Positions 18,315 to 27,838 of a stretch of DNA of 64,000 nt are shown here, piece by piece. The notes beneath the pieces are model-generated. The model worked only from the letters and a program-made list of their open reading frames with translations. It did not search any database and was not told where the DNA came from. A program made the position numbers and the translations under genes. Within the stretch, counting starts at the first letter, position 1; every line of letters starts with the position of its first letter. The stretch is taken from assembly GCF_002218005.2 (NCBI RefSeq), contig NZ_AP018678.1, positions 2,356,001 to 2,420,000 of the forward strand, written 5' to 3'. This DNA comes from Vibrio algivorus. GTDB taxonomy: Bacteria; Pseudomonadota; Gammaproteobacteria; Enterobacterales; Vibrionaceae.

Positions 18315-19727
18315 ATGAGTAAAGGATTTGTATGGGTCGTTGATGACGACAGCTCAATCCGTTGGGTATTAGAAAAAACATTATCATCTGCCAATATCCA
18401 GTGTGAAACATTCGCTGATGCGGAAAGTGTAATTTTGGCGTTAGAGCGTGAAACCCCAGATGTTTTAATTTCAGATATTCGTATGTCTGGTATGGATGGC
18501 TTAGCATTACTAAAACAAGTACAAACCAGCCACCCGGATTTACCGGTAATCATCATGACAGCACACTCGGATTTAGATGCCGCGGTCAATGCTTACCAAA
18601 CGGGTGCATTTGAATACCTACCTAAGCCATTTGATATTGATGAAACCCTTACCTTAGTTGAGCGTGCCATCACTCATAGCTATGAGCAAAAACATGCGAC
18701 TAGTGGTACAGAGAACCTAAAAACCGTTACACCGGAAATTCTCGGTGAAGCGCCCGCGATGCAAGAAGTCTTTCGTGCTATTGGCCGTTTATCTCGTTCT
18801 TCCATTTCAGTATTAATCAACGGTGAATCAGGAACCGGTAAAGAGTTAGTCGCTCATGCCTTGCATCGCCATAGTCCACGCTCAAAAAATCCATTTATTG
18901 CTTTGAATATGGCCGCTATTCCTAAAGATCTCATTGAATCAGAATTATTTGGTCATGAGAAAGGCGCATTTACTGGTGCCAATAGCGTCAGACAAGGGCG
19001 CTTTGAGCAAGCCAATGGCGGTACTTTATTCTTAGATGAAATTGGCGACATGCCTCTGGATATTCAAACTCGTTTATTAAGGGTGTTGGCGGATGGGCAG
19101 TTTTATCGAGTAGGTGGCCATGCTCCGGTTAGCGTCGATGTACGTATTATTGCTGCCACACACCAAAATTTAGAAAAGCTAGTCAACCAAGGTGATTTTC
19201 GCGAAGATTTATTCCATCGTCTAAATGTCATTCGTGTTCATATTCCAGCATTACGTGAGCGTCGCCAAGATATCGAAAAACTGGCTTCTCACTTTTTAGG
19301 CCGTGCAGCCGATGAGTTAGGCGTTGATATGAAAACCCTTCACCCAAGCACGGTTGAAACCTTAAACCGACTTCCTTGGCCTGGTAACGTACGCCAACTA
19401 GAAAACATCTGCCGTTGGTTAACTGTCATGGCAAGTGGCAGCGAAGTTCTTCCTAACGATCTCCCTTCTGAACTGATCAATGAAAAGCGCCCAACAGAGC
19501 AAGACGGCAGCAGCGGATCGTGGCAACAACAATTAGAAAGTTGGGCTCGTTCAGCTTTAGCCGCCGGAGAATCAGAACTGTTGAATATTGCTCAACCTGA
19601 ATTTGAGCGTATTTTATTGCAAACCGCGCTAACCCATACTAATGGTCATAAACAAGATGCAGCAAAATTATTGGGTTGGGGACGCAATACTTTGACCAGG
19701 AAATTAAAAGAACTCAATATAGATTAA
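18315..19727 (+). CDS. glnG: Nitrogen regulator NtrC (GlnG), sigma-54 activator
   Basis: NtrC activates sigma-54 promoters under nitrogen limitation. The receiver domain has phospho-acceptor D54 (LISDIRMSGMDG). The AAA+ domain has Walker A GESGTGKE, the sigma-54 contact loop GAFTGA (EKGAFTGANSVRQGRFEQA) and the FLDEIGDMP Walker B. The C-terminal Fis-type helix-turn-helix reads GHKQDAAKLLGWGRNTLTRKL. Length is 470 residues, as usual. AGGAATTAGGAT precedes the ATG. Its probable targets in this window are the glnA and glnL upstream boxes. Confidence 0.98.
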   Translation: MSKGFVWVVDDDSSIRWVLEKTLSSANIQCETFADAESVILALERETPDVLISDIRMSGMDGLALLKQVQTSHPDLPVIIMTAHSDLDAAVNAYQTGAFEYLPKPFDIDETLTLVERAITHSYEQKHATSGTENLKTVTPEILGEAPAMQEVFRAIGRLSRSSISVLINGESGTGKELVAHALHRHSPRSKNPFIALNMAAIPKDLIESELFGHEKGAFTGANSVRQGRFEQANGGTLFLDEIGDMPLDIQTRLLRVLADGQFYRVGGHAPVSVDVRIIAATHQNLEKLVNQGDFREDLFHRLNVIRVHIPALRERRQDIEKLASHFLGRAADELGVDMKTLHPSTVETLNRLPWPGNVRQLENICRWLTVMASGSEVLPNDLPSELINEKRPTEQDGSSGSWQQQLESWARSALAAGESELLNIAQPEFERILLQTALTHTNGHKQDAAKLLGWGRNTLTRKLKELNID

Positions 19728-19900
19728 ACTCAATAATCACTCTTTAATAATTGAGTGGTTGATGTGTTATAAAAAACAAACAACTCATCAATCACTCAAA
19801 TGACAACTGAATAACTATATTCACAAAGGTAATAAAACCTGCATAAGTACGCTATTTTATTAAAAAATACATACTCGATAACCAGTTTTGATTTATAATT

Positions 19901-22483
19901 ATGGGCTATCTTCTACATACATTGGCTCAGATGAAAGCACCACGTTTATCACTACGCACTGCTATTATTTTACCTCTGACTCTCATCTTATTTGCGATGA
20001 GTGCGCTAATTTTTGTCATTCAGTCAATTAGCTACCAAAATACTTTAGAAGACATCAGTAAAAAAGAGCTAACCACCCTTGCGCAAACTGTGAGAACCAA
20101 CTTAGGAAATTACCTCTACCCTTCTTTTATTATCAGTTCTACCTTGAGCCAATCAGTTATTCATCACTTTCAAGAACCAATTAGCACTTCGGCAGATAAA
20201 ACGAGCTTTCTATTTGATACCTATCAAAGCATTAAAAATCAGCTCCCTCAACTTGATACTTTAAATATTGGTGTTGATAAAACAGGTTATTATTACGGCT
20301 TTCGTAAAGAAAGTGACCACTCTTTGTCTTTATTATTAAAAGATGAAACGACCAATAATGATCTTGTCGTTTTTGATGGTAATACAAGAGACGCCAAGGA
20401 GCTATATCGAGTCAAAGATTACAATATGCACCCACGTCCTTGGTATGCACCTGTTGCGTTTTCCCGTAAACAAATGTGGTCTGAACCTTATATCAATAAT
20501 GATGAGAAAAAAGAGATTACTCTTTCAGCTCTCACTCCCATCGTTGATAAAGGCCAATTGTATGGCGTAATCGCTGCTGATATTAAAACTTCCACTTTTA
20601 ATCAATTACTTACTGAACAGAAAAGTCAACATAATCGCTCAATATTTATTTTTGATGCCAACCAACATTTAGTCGCTCAATCTGAATCATCAGACGAACT
20701 AAGTATTATTAGTGAAGATGCCCCTAAAACCGAGACTAACAATCCACTTTCAATTGAAGGTGGTCGCCGTGCGATATACGCCAGTACCGATCCCGTAATC
20801 AAAGCCGCATCAAAAGCCTATTTATCGCAATCAGTTAGTGATGAGCAACTATTTGAATTTTCACTCGATAACAAAAAACATTTTGGTTATGTCATACCCT
20901 TTAATGACCAATACGGGCTGAACTGGCATATTGCGATTTCGATTCCGGAATCGGAAGTACTGAGTAAAATGTCTAGCCAGCAGAATATAATGAACCTCAC
21001 CATTATCGGCAGTACTATCTTTTTGTGCCTAACGGGCTTTATTTTCTTAACTAGAGTCACTTCACCTATCACACAAACAGCTAAAGCTGCGCAAAAGTTG
21101 GCCAAAAAAGAATGGAATACTCAATTGCCCGTTTTCGGTCAAACCTTTGAGACTTACACTTTAGTTAAGTCTTTCAATGAAATGGCTACCAATTTACAAG
21201 TTGCATTTACTGATTTACATAAACAACTCGCCTTTGACTCTTTAACTGGTCTTTATAGTCGTGAGGGTTTAATTGAATCGGTTAAGAATCACAAAAGACT
21301 CAATGGGTTTGTATTTATTATTGGCTTTGATAGCTACCGTAATATCAATGATACTTTGGGTTATAACACGGGCGATCAACTACTTAAAGCGATTGCCGAA
21401 ACCATCAAAACTATTGCACCCGCTAACAGTTTCCAAGCAAGAGTGGGCAGTAGCGAATTTGCATTAGTTACATTAAATATGGAATCAAATGACAAACAAG
21501 ATTTGATTAATTTGATTATCCGAACGTTCGATAAACCGATACGCTTAGGCATGGAAAATATCTTATTGTCTCCGGTAATCGGTACTAGCGACATTAATAA
21601 TAACGCTCTAGAGCAAGCACTTCGTCAGGCAAGTATTGCCTTAAGCCATGCAAAAAAGAATCACGCAAAAGAAACCACTTATTCACCTGAAATCGAAGAA
21701 TATTCACTAAAACGTACTCAAACTATCTTACAAATTAGTGAGGGATTAAAAGGCCGCGAATTTGTACCTTTCTACCAACCTTTGGTTGATCTAGAAAGCG
21801 GTAAGATTATTGGTGCAGAAGCACTGGCTCGCTGGTTATCACCAAGCAAAGGTTTGATCCCACCAATGAAATTCATTCCGATTGCAGAAGAAACTGGCTT
21901 GATTCATCAAATCGGTTATCAAATTTTATTACAGTCATGCCAAGATACTCAAAATGAAATTGATGCTGGCCGTTGGCCTGAAAACTTCCATATCCATGTC
22001 AATGTAGCAGTCGATCAGCTCGCTTCCGAACAATTTATATCTGAATTAAAATACATCTTAAAAAAGACCAAACTCTCGCCAAATAACCTGATGTTAGAAG
22101 TGGTAGAAAGTAACTTAATTGATGATAACCCACTATTACTGGAAAATATTAAGACCATTCGCTCAATGAATGTCGGTATTGCTATCGATGACTTTGGCAC
22201 TGGTTACTCTTCACTAGCTTATCTACAGACGATTCCATTTGATTGCTTGAAGATTGACCGAGCCTTTATCAAAGACTTAACCGAAAAAAATGGTCACAAC
22301 TCAATTGCTGCCGCAATCTTATCATTAACTCGTGATATGAATATCGAAGTAGTCGCAGAAGGCATTGAAACTGCAGAACAAGCGAAAGTCTTGGCTGAAT
22401 TAAAATGTGGACAGGTACAAGGCTTCTATTATGGCCGCCCCTCTCCACTCAAAGAATGGGCCATTAACTTCCCACTTAAATAA
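19901..22483 (+). CDS. Membrane c-di-GMP phosphodiesterase: dCache, HAMP, degenerate GGDEF, EAL
   Basis: An 860-residue membrane sensor that probably breaks down cyclic di-GMP. It has a transmembrane helix at about 20-43, a periplasmic double-Cache domain (PRPWYAPVAFSRKQMWSEPYIN is a Cache hallmark), a second helix at about 362-385, then HAMP and GGDEF-like domains. The GGDEF signature is replaced by GSSEF at residues 516-520, so cyclase activity is unlikely. The EAL domain looks intact: E640-A-L in GAEALARW, HVNVAV, EVVESN, IDDFGTGYSSL, VVAEGIET and GFYYGRP. The start is uncertain; M11 is an alternative. It follows glnG by 173 bp without a clear terminator. In vibrios this enzyme class favours motility over biofilm; its ligand is unknown. 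Confidence 0.85.
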   Translation: MGYLLHTLAQMKAPRLSLRTAIILPLTLILFAMSALIFVIQSISYQNTLEDISKKELTTLAQTVRTNLGNYLYPSFIISSTLSQSVIHHFQEPISTSADKTSFLFDTYQSIKNQLPQLDTLNIGVDKTGYYYGFRKESDHSLSLLLKDETTNNDLVVFDGNTRDAKELYRVKDYNMHPRPWYAPVAFSRKQMWSEPYINNDEKKEITLSALTPIVDKGQLYGVIAADIKTSTFNQLLTEQKSQHNRSIFIFDANQHLVAQSESSDELSIISEDAPKTETNNPLSIEGGRRAIYASTDPVIKAASKAYLSQSVSDEQLFEFSLDNKKHFGYVIPFNDQYGLNWHIAISIPESEVLSKMSSQQNIMNLTIIGSTIFLCLTGFIFLTRVTSPITQTAKAAQKLAKKEWNTQLPVFGQTFETYTLVKSFNEMATNLQVAFTDLHKQLAFDSLTGLYSREGLIESVKNHKRLNGFVFIIGFDSYRNINDTLGYNTGDQLLKAIAETIKTIAPANSFQARVGSSEFALVTLNMESNDKQDLINLIIRTFDKPIRLGMENILLSPVIGTSDINNNALEQALRQASIALSHAKKNHAKETTYSPEIEEYSLKRTQTILQISEGLKGREFVPFYQPLVDLESGKIIGAEALARWLSPSKGLIPPMKFIPIAEETGLIHQIGYQILLQSCQDTQNEIDAGRWPENFHIHVNVAVDQLASEQFISELKYILKKTKLSPNNLMLEVVESNLIDDNPLLLENIKTIRSMNVGIAIDDFGTGYSSLAYLQTIPFDCLKIDRAFIKDLTEKNGHNSIAAAILSLTRDMNIEVVAEGIETAEQAKVLAELKCGQVQGFYYGRPSPLKEWAINFPLK

Positions 22484-22504
22484 ACTAAGCTAAAGTTAAT
22501 TGCG

Positions 22505-22545
22505 ATGAAAAAATGCCGCGACTCCAATGGGATCGCGGCATTATT
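22505..22545. terminator. Terminator hairpin between EAL gene and hemN
   Basis: AATGCCGCGA (22512-22521) pairs with TCGCGGCATT (22533-22542). On the minus strand the stem is followed by six T, on the plus strand by a weaker T-rich tract, so it may serve both converging genes. Confidence 0.75.
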
Positions 22546-22600
22546 GTTTATAAGACACCCTGTTTCTAAAATATGTTGTGTCTAGATCATATGATGACTA

Positions 22601-22762
22601 ATACCAATTCCGATAAATAAGTGGTCTAAATTAGCGTAGGAAAAAAGCTTGATAATAAGGCACAAAATTTCTATTAGTAGTGGTTCTACATACAAATTTT
22701 ATAACGCAGTTAGCGAGTTTTTTAACAAGCTAAGATGATCAGTTATTTGTTGGAATTGGTAT
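22601..22762. repeat. MITE-like element with ATACCAATTCC terminal inverted repeats
   Basis: ATACCAATTCC at 22601-22611 is exactly inverted as GGAATTGGTAT at 22752-22762. The match continues inwards with a few mismatches for about 26 bp per end. The 162-bp element has no open frame of note and could fold into one long hairpin. A decayed half-copy lies at 9731-9812. Size, non-coding content and inverted ends suggest a non-autonomous mobile element. I see no clear target duplication. Confidence 0.75.
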
Positions 22763-22787
22763 AACACTGCCACTAAAGGATTTTTAA

Positions 22788-24161
22788 TTAAATCACACGA
22801 GAGAACTGCTGCTGACGAGCACGAGTTCGTAGGTAAGTATCAAAGCACATACAAATATTACGAATCAATAAACGGCCACGTAAGGTCACCGTAATATGCG
22901 AATCGGTAACTTCAACCAACTGGTCATCAACAAAAGTTTTCAGTAATGCCAAGTCTTCTTTAAAATACTGATTAAAGTTGAGGTTAAACTCTTTTTCTAT
23001 TCCAACTTTATCGAGAGTAAAGTTACAGATCAGTTGCTTAATCACTTCACGACGAATCAAGTCATCTTGGTCTAATACCACACCGCGCCATAACGCATGA
23101 CGTTGCTCATCAACTTGAGCATAGTATTTTTTCAGCTCTTTTTGGTTTTGTGCGTAACTATTACCAACCATAGAAATCGATGACACACCAAAACCAATCA
23201 AATCGCAATCACCTTGAGTGGTGTAACCTTGGAAATTACGGTGCAATACACCCGCTCGTTGAGCAATCGCCAATTCATCATCTGGCAGAGCAAAGTGATC
23301 CATACCAATAAATTGATAACCAGCATCGGTAAGGGTTTTAATCGTATATTGCAGAATCGCCATTTTTTGTTCTGCGCTCGGCATATGCTCTTCTTTGAGC
23401 TTAGCTTGAGCAGCAAATAACTGTGGCATATGCGCATAGTTAAAAATCGATAATCGACCCGGTTTCATGGCTAACACTTTTTCTAGTGTATGCGAGAAGG
23501 TCGCAAGTGTCTGTTTCGGTAAGCCGTAGATTAAATCTAGGTTAGTAGAACGGAATCCCAATTCTTTGGCTCTTGCAACCATGGCAACAATGAAATCTTC
23601 ATCTTGCTCACGATTCACCAATTGCTGAACTTCTTTATCAAAATCTTGCACACCGATACTCAGGCGATTAAAACCTTCAGCGCGTAAATGATCGAGCATA
23701 TCTAGCTCAATTTCACGTGGATCAACCTCAATACTAATTTCAGCATCATCCGTAAAGGTAAATTCGGTACGTAGAGCGGTCATAATGCGCGTCATTTGGA
23801 TTTTAGTTAAGAAAGTTGGTGTTCCTCCCCCAAAATGCAATTGACTTACCTGGCGTTGCTGAATCAGCGGTGCTCGCTCACGGATTTCTTGAATTAATAC
23901 TTGTAAGTAATCATCGGCTTTATGTTGATGACGAGTAATGACTTTATTACAGCCACAGTAGTAGCAAAGCTTATGACAAAATGGGATGTGAATATAAAGT
24001 GAAAGTGGTCGCTCTGGATAATCAGCACAAGCCATATCGAGATCAGAGATAGTGAACGCTTCATGAAACTCAACCGCAGTTGGATAGGACGTATAACGAG
24101 GGCCAGAATAGTTATACTTTTCCAGCATTGCTTGATCCCACACGATTTGTTCTTTTAACAT
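22788..24161 (-). CDS. hemN: Oxygen-independent coproporphyrinogen III oxidase
   Basis: HemN is a radical-SAM enzyme that decarboxylates two propionates of coproporphyrinogen III to give protoporphyrinogen IX, the anaerobic step of haem synthesis. The iron-sulphur motif CHKLCYYCGC (CxxxCxxC plus the extra conserved C) is at about residues 58-67. YSGPRYTSYPTAVEF near the N-terminus and LHFGGGTPT are family hallmarks. The frame extends to a GTG at 24173. GGAAG lies five bases before the ATG at 24161, where homologues also start, giving 457 residues. Confidence 0.96.
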   Translation of the reverse strand: MLKEQIVWDQAMLEKYNYSGPRYTSYPTAVEFHEAFTISDLDMACADYPERPLSLYIHIPFCHKLCYYCGCNKVITRHQHKADDYLQVLIQEIRERAPLIQQRQVSQLHFGGGTPTFLTKIQMTRIMTALRTEFTFTDDAEISIEVDPREIELDMLDHLRAEGFNRLSIGVQDFDKEVQQLVNREQDEDFIVAMVARAKELGFRSTNLDLIYGLPKQTLATFSHTLEKVLAMKPGRLSIFNYAHMPQLFAAQAKLKEEHMPSAEQKMAILQYTIKTLTDAGYQFIGMDHFALPDDELAIAQRAGVLHRNFQGYTTQGDCDLIGFGVSSISMVGNSYAQNQKELKKYYAQVDEQRHALWRGVVLDQDDLIRREVIKQLICNFTLDKVGIEKEFNLNFNQYFKEDLALLKTFVDDQLVEVTDSHITVTLRGRLLIRNICMCFDTYLRTRARQQQFSRVI

Positions 24162-24309
24162 CATGACTTCCACTTATTATTTCAACAACACTTATTGAAT
24201 ATGCCTTAGTCACTTAGACTTTAAGCTATGCAATATCGACAAGCTATCAATACCGATTGTGACCCAATATTAATATACCCACAAAGGCTAAAAACGAGCC
24301 TAGTTTGTT

Positions 24310-24798
24310 CTACATCATTTTTATTGGAATTTGATTATTTAGCGGTGCGATTCGTTCTTTAAGAGAAGAAAGCTCAGCAATAATTTGATCGGTTAAGCGC
24401 GCTTCGGCTTTCTGACGCGCTAGATTTTGTTTCATTCGATCTTGTTTGGCGAGCTTTTGTCTATCTTCACCGCGGGCCATATCTTTCACGACATCATACA
24501 ATTCATAAATCGCAGGATAATCCAGAGCAAAGTCGATACGTTGATCACCCTGGACATAATCCATGATGCAATACACTCGAATCACGATTTCAGATAAATC
24601 ACATTGCTCATGAATACCTGCCATACATAAGGTATTCACATTTTCAAAGATATTGGCGTTACGCTTTTCAATTGCTCTTTGTTGTTGAATTTCAATCAGT
24701 TGCTTCTGCTTTTTCATTTTGATCAGCAAAAAACCAGCATAGCTGGCTAAAGCAACAATAATGATGGCTCCAACAATGGCTAACAATACGATCGGCAT
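24310..24798 (-). CDS. DUF2489 family membrane-anchored protein
   Basis: A 162-residue protein of unknown function. It has one N-terminal transmembrane helix (about residues 2-25, IVLLAIVGAIIIVALASYAGFLLI), then a cytoplasmic helical domain with two cysteines (NTLCMAGIHEQCDLSEIVIRVYCIMDYV) and a charged coiled-coil tail. The pattern matches DUF2489, which neighbours yihI in vibrios. The frame opens at a GTG at 24819, but GGAAGGA lies five bases before the ATG at 24798, which also starts cleanly at the helix. It is co-directional with yihI, 55 bp apart, and may share its transcript. Confidence 0.82.
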   Translation of the reverse strand: MPIVLLAIVGAIIIVALASYAGFLLIKMKKQKQLIEIQQQRAIEKRNANIFENVNTLCMAGIHEQCDLSEIVIRVYCIMDYVQGDQRIDFALDYPAIYELYDVVKDMARGEDRQKLAKQDRMKQNLARQKAEARLTDQIIAELSSLKERIAPLNNQIPIKMM

Positions 24799-24853
24799 AA
24801 AATTCCTTCCGCTAAACACCCTGCTGGATCTAAGTCAGCAGCAGGGTTATACA

Positions 24854-25429
24854 TTATTTAAAATCGTTTAAATCTAGATCTTCAAATTGTGAAAGTAAAT
24901 CATCATCTGAAGCGGATTTTTTCGATTTCTTAGATACAGGTTTGTCATCCACAGCCTGCTCTTCTGGCTCAGATTCTACCATGTCATCTTCATCAAAAAT
25001 GCCAAGTTGCTTCATTAATGCTTCTAAACGGTCTAATTTTTGATCGACATAGGTCTGCAAGCCTGCACCTAACTTCTCACCGTTGTCTAAACGGTCGATC
25101 AATACATTCAATTGAGGATCATTTTGGATCGCTTCAAGTTCTTGCTCGGCATTCAGCTTACGCTGTTGCTTCGACGGTTTTGCTTTCGCTTCCACAATCA
25201 AAGGAATCGGTTTTTTACTTCCATGGCGAGGATCTTTAGAACCGCCTTGACTACGTTGGTTATGTGCACCAGAACCATCTGAATGACGGCTACCAGTTTT
25301 CAAACCTTTACGTTTGTTGAGACGTTTACGTAAACGACCTTCCACATCGGATTCTGAGCGGTTACGAGTAACAATGATTTCTTCAGAACCAGTTGAGCCA
25401 GGTTTTCTAGATTTTTTCTTACGAGACAT
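24854..25429 (-). CDS. yihI: Der GTPase-activating protein YihI
   Basis: YihI stimulates the GTPase Der (EngA) and thereby tunes late 50S subunit assembly. The 191-residue product has the family architecture: a very basic N-terminal half (MSRKKKSRKPG, then RLRKRLNKRKGLKTGSRH), the conserved segment LNAEQELEAIQNDPQLNVLI with LDNGEKL, and an acidic C-terminus ending DLDLNDFK. AGGAAAAAAG precedes the ATG. It is grouped with a DUF2489 gene and a methyltransferase on the minus strand, near engB, another ribosome-assembly gene. Confidence 0.93.
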   Translation of the reverse strand: MSRKKKSRKPGSTGSEEIIVTRNRSESDVEGRLRKRLNKRKGLKTGSRHSDGSGAHNQRSQGGSKDPRHGSKKPIPLIVEAKAKPSKQQRKLNAEQELEAIQNDPQLNVLIDRLDNGEKLGAGLQTYVDQKLDRLEALMKQLGIFDEDDMVESEPEEQAVDDKPVSKKSKKSASDDDLLSQFEDLDLNDFK

Positions 25430-25459
25430 TCTTTTTTCCTATTTTAAAGCCGAAATTTA

Positions 25460-26098
25460 TTACTCGGCCTTTTTCAGTAACATGACATCATTACCGATAA
25501 ATTCAAGTTGCAGTTGGTCACGATTGGCTAAGAACTCAAAGGTTTCTCGGCTAAAAAACACCACATGAGTAGGATCATGTCGATAATGCCAATTTGCAAA
25601 TGCATCTACATCTTTGACTAACTTCGTCATCACACCAAGCCAACCACCCGGCTTTAACATATCCAGCCACTGTTGCCACACTAGGTTGGGAGTAAAGAGA
25701 TGTTCAATAACTTCCGTTGCGGTAATGAAGTCATATTGTTGATGTAGAACCTGCTTATTAGGGTAATAGTAAAGATCATACAACGCCAATTGATGGCCTT
25801 TTTCTTCTAGCATCATAGCTAACGCAGGACCCGGTCCACATCCAAAGTCTAAGCCTTGCGATTGCGGAGCGATACGTTGTAGTAATGGGTCTGCCATACG
25901 TGATAAAAAGCGACGGTAGCCCTGATCTTGAGGGTCATTTTCATGCAAATCATACACCGCTTTTTCAGCTTCAGCATCGACACGCTGCTCTGGATTTACA
26001 AATACCAAAACACACTGTTGGCACTGTAAATACTGACGACGGTTATCCTGATAAAAGATATCGATTTGGCTACTTTGGCACAATGGACAGGTATGCAT
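25460..26098 (-). CDS. Class I SAM-dependent methyltransferase with N-terminal zinc-ribbon-like motif
   Basis: A 212-residue putative methyltransferase. It begins with two CxxC pairs (HTCPLCQSS and LQCQQCVLVF) that suggest a small zinc-binding knuckle. The methyltransferase fold follows, with SAM-binding motif LDFGCGPGPAL near residue 85, ATEVIEHL and LKPGGWLGVMT. This arrangement is seen in type 11/23-like methyltransferases, but the substrate is unknown. The frame extends to 26131; AGGGGTGATTTT before the ATG at 26098 decides the start. It sits 30 bp upstream of yihI and probably shares its transcript. Confidence 0.8.
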   Translation of the reverse strand: MHTCPLCQSSQIDIFYQDNRRQYLQCQQCVLVFVNPEQRVDAEAEKAVYDLHENDPQDQGYRRFLSRMADPLLQRIAPQSQGLDFGCGPGPALAMMLEEKGHQLALYDLYYYPNKQVLHQQYDFITATEVIEHLFTPNLVWQQWLDMLKPGGWLGVMTKLVKDVDAFANWHYRHDPTHVVFFSRETFEFLANRDQLQLEFIGNDVMLLKKAE

Positions 26099-26198
26099 AA
26101 AATCACCCCTTAGATTAAGGATGCGCAACATACCAGAAATGGCGGTTAGAGTGGAGTTTTATTAAGCAATTTCGCGAAAGATTTTTTCTTAGAAAAGC

Positions 26199-26232
26199 AA
26201 AACCCTCAACAAATTTACACTTGTTGAGGGCT
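26199..26232 (-). terminator. Intrinsic terminator after cytochrome c4
   Basis: On the minus strand CCCTCAACAA pairs with TTGTTGAGGG around eight bases and is followed by TTTTGC. It separates the c4 gene from the methyltransferase. Confidence 0.85.
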
Positions 26233-26265
26233 TAATAATTTATGTCGCCAAGCTCATGTTAGAGC

Positions 26266-26883
26266 TTAATGCAAACCACCGATGTACTTAGACAAAATAT
26301 CAATGTCTTCATCGCTTAGATTCTTAGTGACATCTTGCATCATGCCATTTAAATCATTACTACGATCAGCGGAACGGAATTTTTCTAATTGAGCTTTGGT
26401 ATATTCAGCATGTTGGCCTGAAATTTTTGGGAAGCCGCCTAATTCCATACCATGTCCACGAGGACCGTGGCATGCAGCACAAGCGGTAATACCTTTTTCA
26501 GCATTACCCGCAAAATAAAGTGCTTTGCCTTTTTCCACTACATTTTCAGGTGTTGAACCTTCACTTTGTGGCAATGAGGCGTAATAAGCTGAAATATCAG
26601 CAATGTCTTCTTCAGTCAATGGCATCGCCATAGCACTCATCACAGGATCATAACGACCTTGTTTACCACCGCTGCTCATACCTAATTTAAGGTCATGCAG
26701 CTGCTTTTCTAAATACTTAACATGTTGACCGGCTAGCTTAGGGTATTGAGTCACCACGCTATTACCATCGGCACCATGACAAGCAGCACAAGTTGCAGAT
26801 TTTTCTTTCCCTGCTTCAATATCACCTTGTGCCCACACAGAGCAGCTGGCAACTAAACTAATAATGAATACTAATTTTTTCAT
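26266..26883 (-). CDS. Cytochrome c4, periplasmic dihaem electron carrier
   Basis: The protein has a signal peptide (MKKLVFIISLVASCSVWA) and two class I c-type haem sites: CAACHGADG near residue 33 and CAACHGPRG near residue 136. Each half has a later methionine ligand (around DPVMSAMAMPLTEED and LNGMMQDV). The 205-residue length and duplicated layout match cytochrome c4, which passes electrons to terminal oxidases such as cbb3. It is divergent from engB, as in other vibrios, and has its own terminator. Specific partners cannot be told from the sequence. Confidence 0.93.
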   Translation of the reverse strand: MKKLVFIISLVASCSVWAQGDIEAGKEKSATCAACHGADGNSVVTQYPKLAGQHVKYLEKQLHDLKLGMSSGGKQGRYDPVMSAMAMPLTEEDIADISAYYASLPQSEGSTPENVVEKGKALYFAGNAEKGITACAACHGPRGHGMELGGFPKISGQHAEYTKAQLEKFRSADRSNDLNGMMQDVTKNLSDEDIDILSKYIGGLH

Positions 26884-27065
26884 GACATTCCATTTATAAT
26901 TATTCAGCTTCCACTACCACGATACATAAGCGTTCATGGTACACTATGTCTAACGGTTACTTGGGGATACTTATTTTAGTCTTGCCCAGACAAGTAAACC
27001 AATTGTACACAATTATACATAAAAGCAATCATTCCTCTACAAAAGTGGAGATGGAGTTAACAAAT

Positions 27066-27785
27066 ATGGAAAAAATCCATTATCAAAATACCCACTTTAT
27101 TACGAGTGCCCCAGATATTCGCCATCTTCCTGAAGACGAAGGCATTGAAGTTGCTTTTGCAGGTCGTTCTAATGCTGGCAAATCCAGCGCATTAAACCGA
27201 TTGACTAATCAGAAAAACCTAGCGAAAACCAGTAAAACGCCGGGTCGAACTCAGTTAATAAACTTATTTAAAGTGACAGAAAATTGTCACATTGTCGATC
27301 TACCTGGCTATGGCTTTGCTCAAGTGCCAATTGAAATGAAAAAGAAGTGGCAGAAGTCACTTGGTGAATATTTACAAAAACGCGAATGCTTAAAAGGTCT
27401 CGTGGTATTAATGGATATTCGTCATCCGATGAAAGATCTCGACCAACAGTTAATTTACTGGGCAGTAGAAGTCAATATTCCGGTTCAAGTTCTTCTGACC
27501 AAAGCCGATAAATTGAAACAAGGCCCACGTAAAGCGCAATTGCTAAAAATCCGTGAAGCATCGATGGCTTTCTGCGGTGACGTACAAGTTGACGTATTCT
27601 CTTCTTTAAAAGGAATTGGGGTCGATCAACTACGTAACAAACTCGATTCATGGTTTGCTCCAGCTTTAATGAGCGAGCAAGTGCTTGAGCAACTACATCG
27701 CGAAGAGCTTGCTGCCGAGTTTGCGGCTGAAGATGAGGTCATCATTACCAACCCTGAAATTCAGGATGATATAAGCAAAAGTTAA
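27066..27785 (+). CDS. engB: Ribosome-biogenesis GTPase EngB (YihA/YsxC)
   Basis: EngB is an essential small GTPase needed for 50S subunit assembly. The motifs are GRSNAGKSS (P-loop), TPGRTQ (switch I), DLPGYGFA (G3) and TKADKL (G4). The open frame extends to 26946, but homologues start at (M)xxxxYQxTHFxxSAPDIRHLP. The ATG at 27066 has GGAG nine bases upstream, giving 239 residues. The C-terminal acidic tail (EEDEVIITNPEIQDD-like) is longer than in E. coli. It is divergent from cytochrome c4 and convergent with Spot 42 and polA. Confidence 0.95.
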   Translation: MEKIHYQNTHFITSAPDIRHLPEDEGIEVAFAGRSNAGKSSALNRLTNQKNLAKTSKTPGRTQLINLFKVTENCHIVDLPGYGFAQVPIEMKKKWQKSLGEYLQKRECLKGLVVLMDIRHPMKDLDQQLIYWAVEVNIPVQVLLTKADKLKQGPRKAQLLKIREASMAFCGDVQVDVFSSLKGIGVDQLRNKLDSWFAPALMSEQVLEQLHREELAAEFAAEDEVIITNPEIQDDISKS

Positions 27786-27806
27786 CACCGACTAAATATT
27801 CACTTA

Positions 27807-27838
27807 AGGCAGCCCGAGGAAACTTTGGCTGCTTTTTT
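27807..27838 (+). terminator. Intrinsic terminator after engB
   Basis: GCAGCC (27809-27814) pairs with GGCTGC (27827-27832) around twelve bases, followed by T residues. Confidence 0.8.

Noticed and set aside
19741..19780. Hairpin after glnG (AATCACTC with GAGTGGTT) as a terminator
   Set aside because: The loop is long, one pair is G-U and no T run follows, so termination there is not supported.
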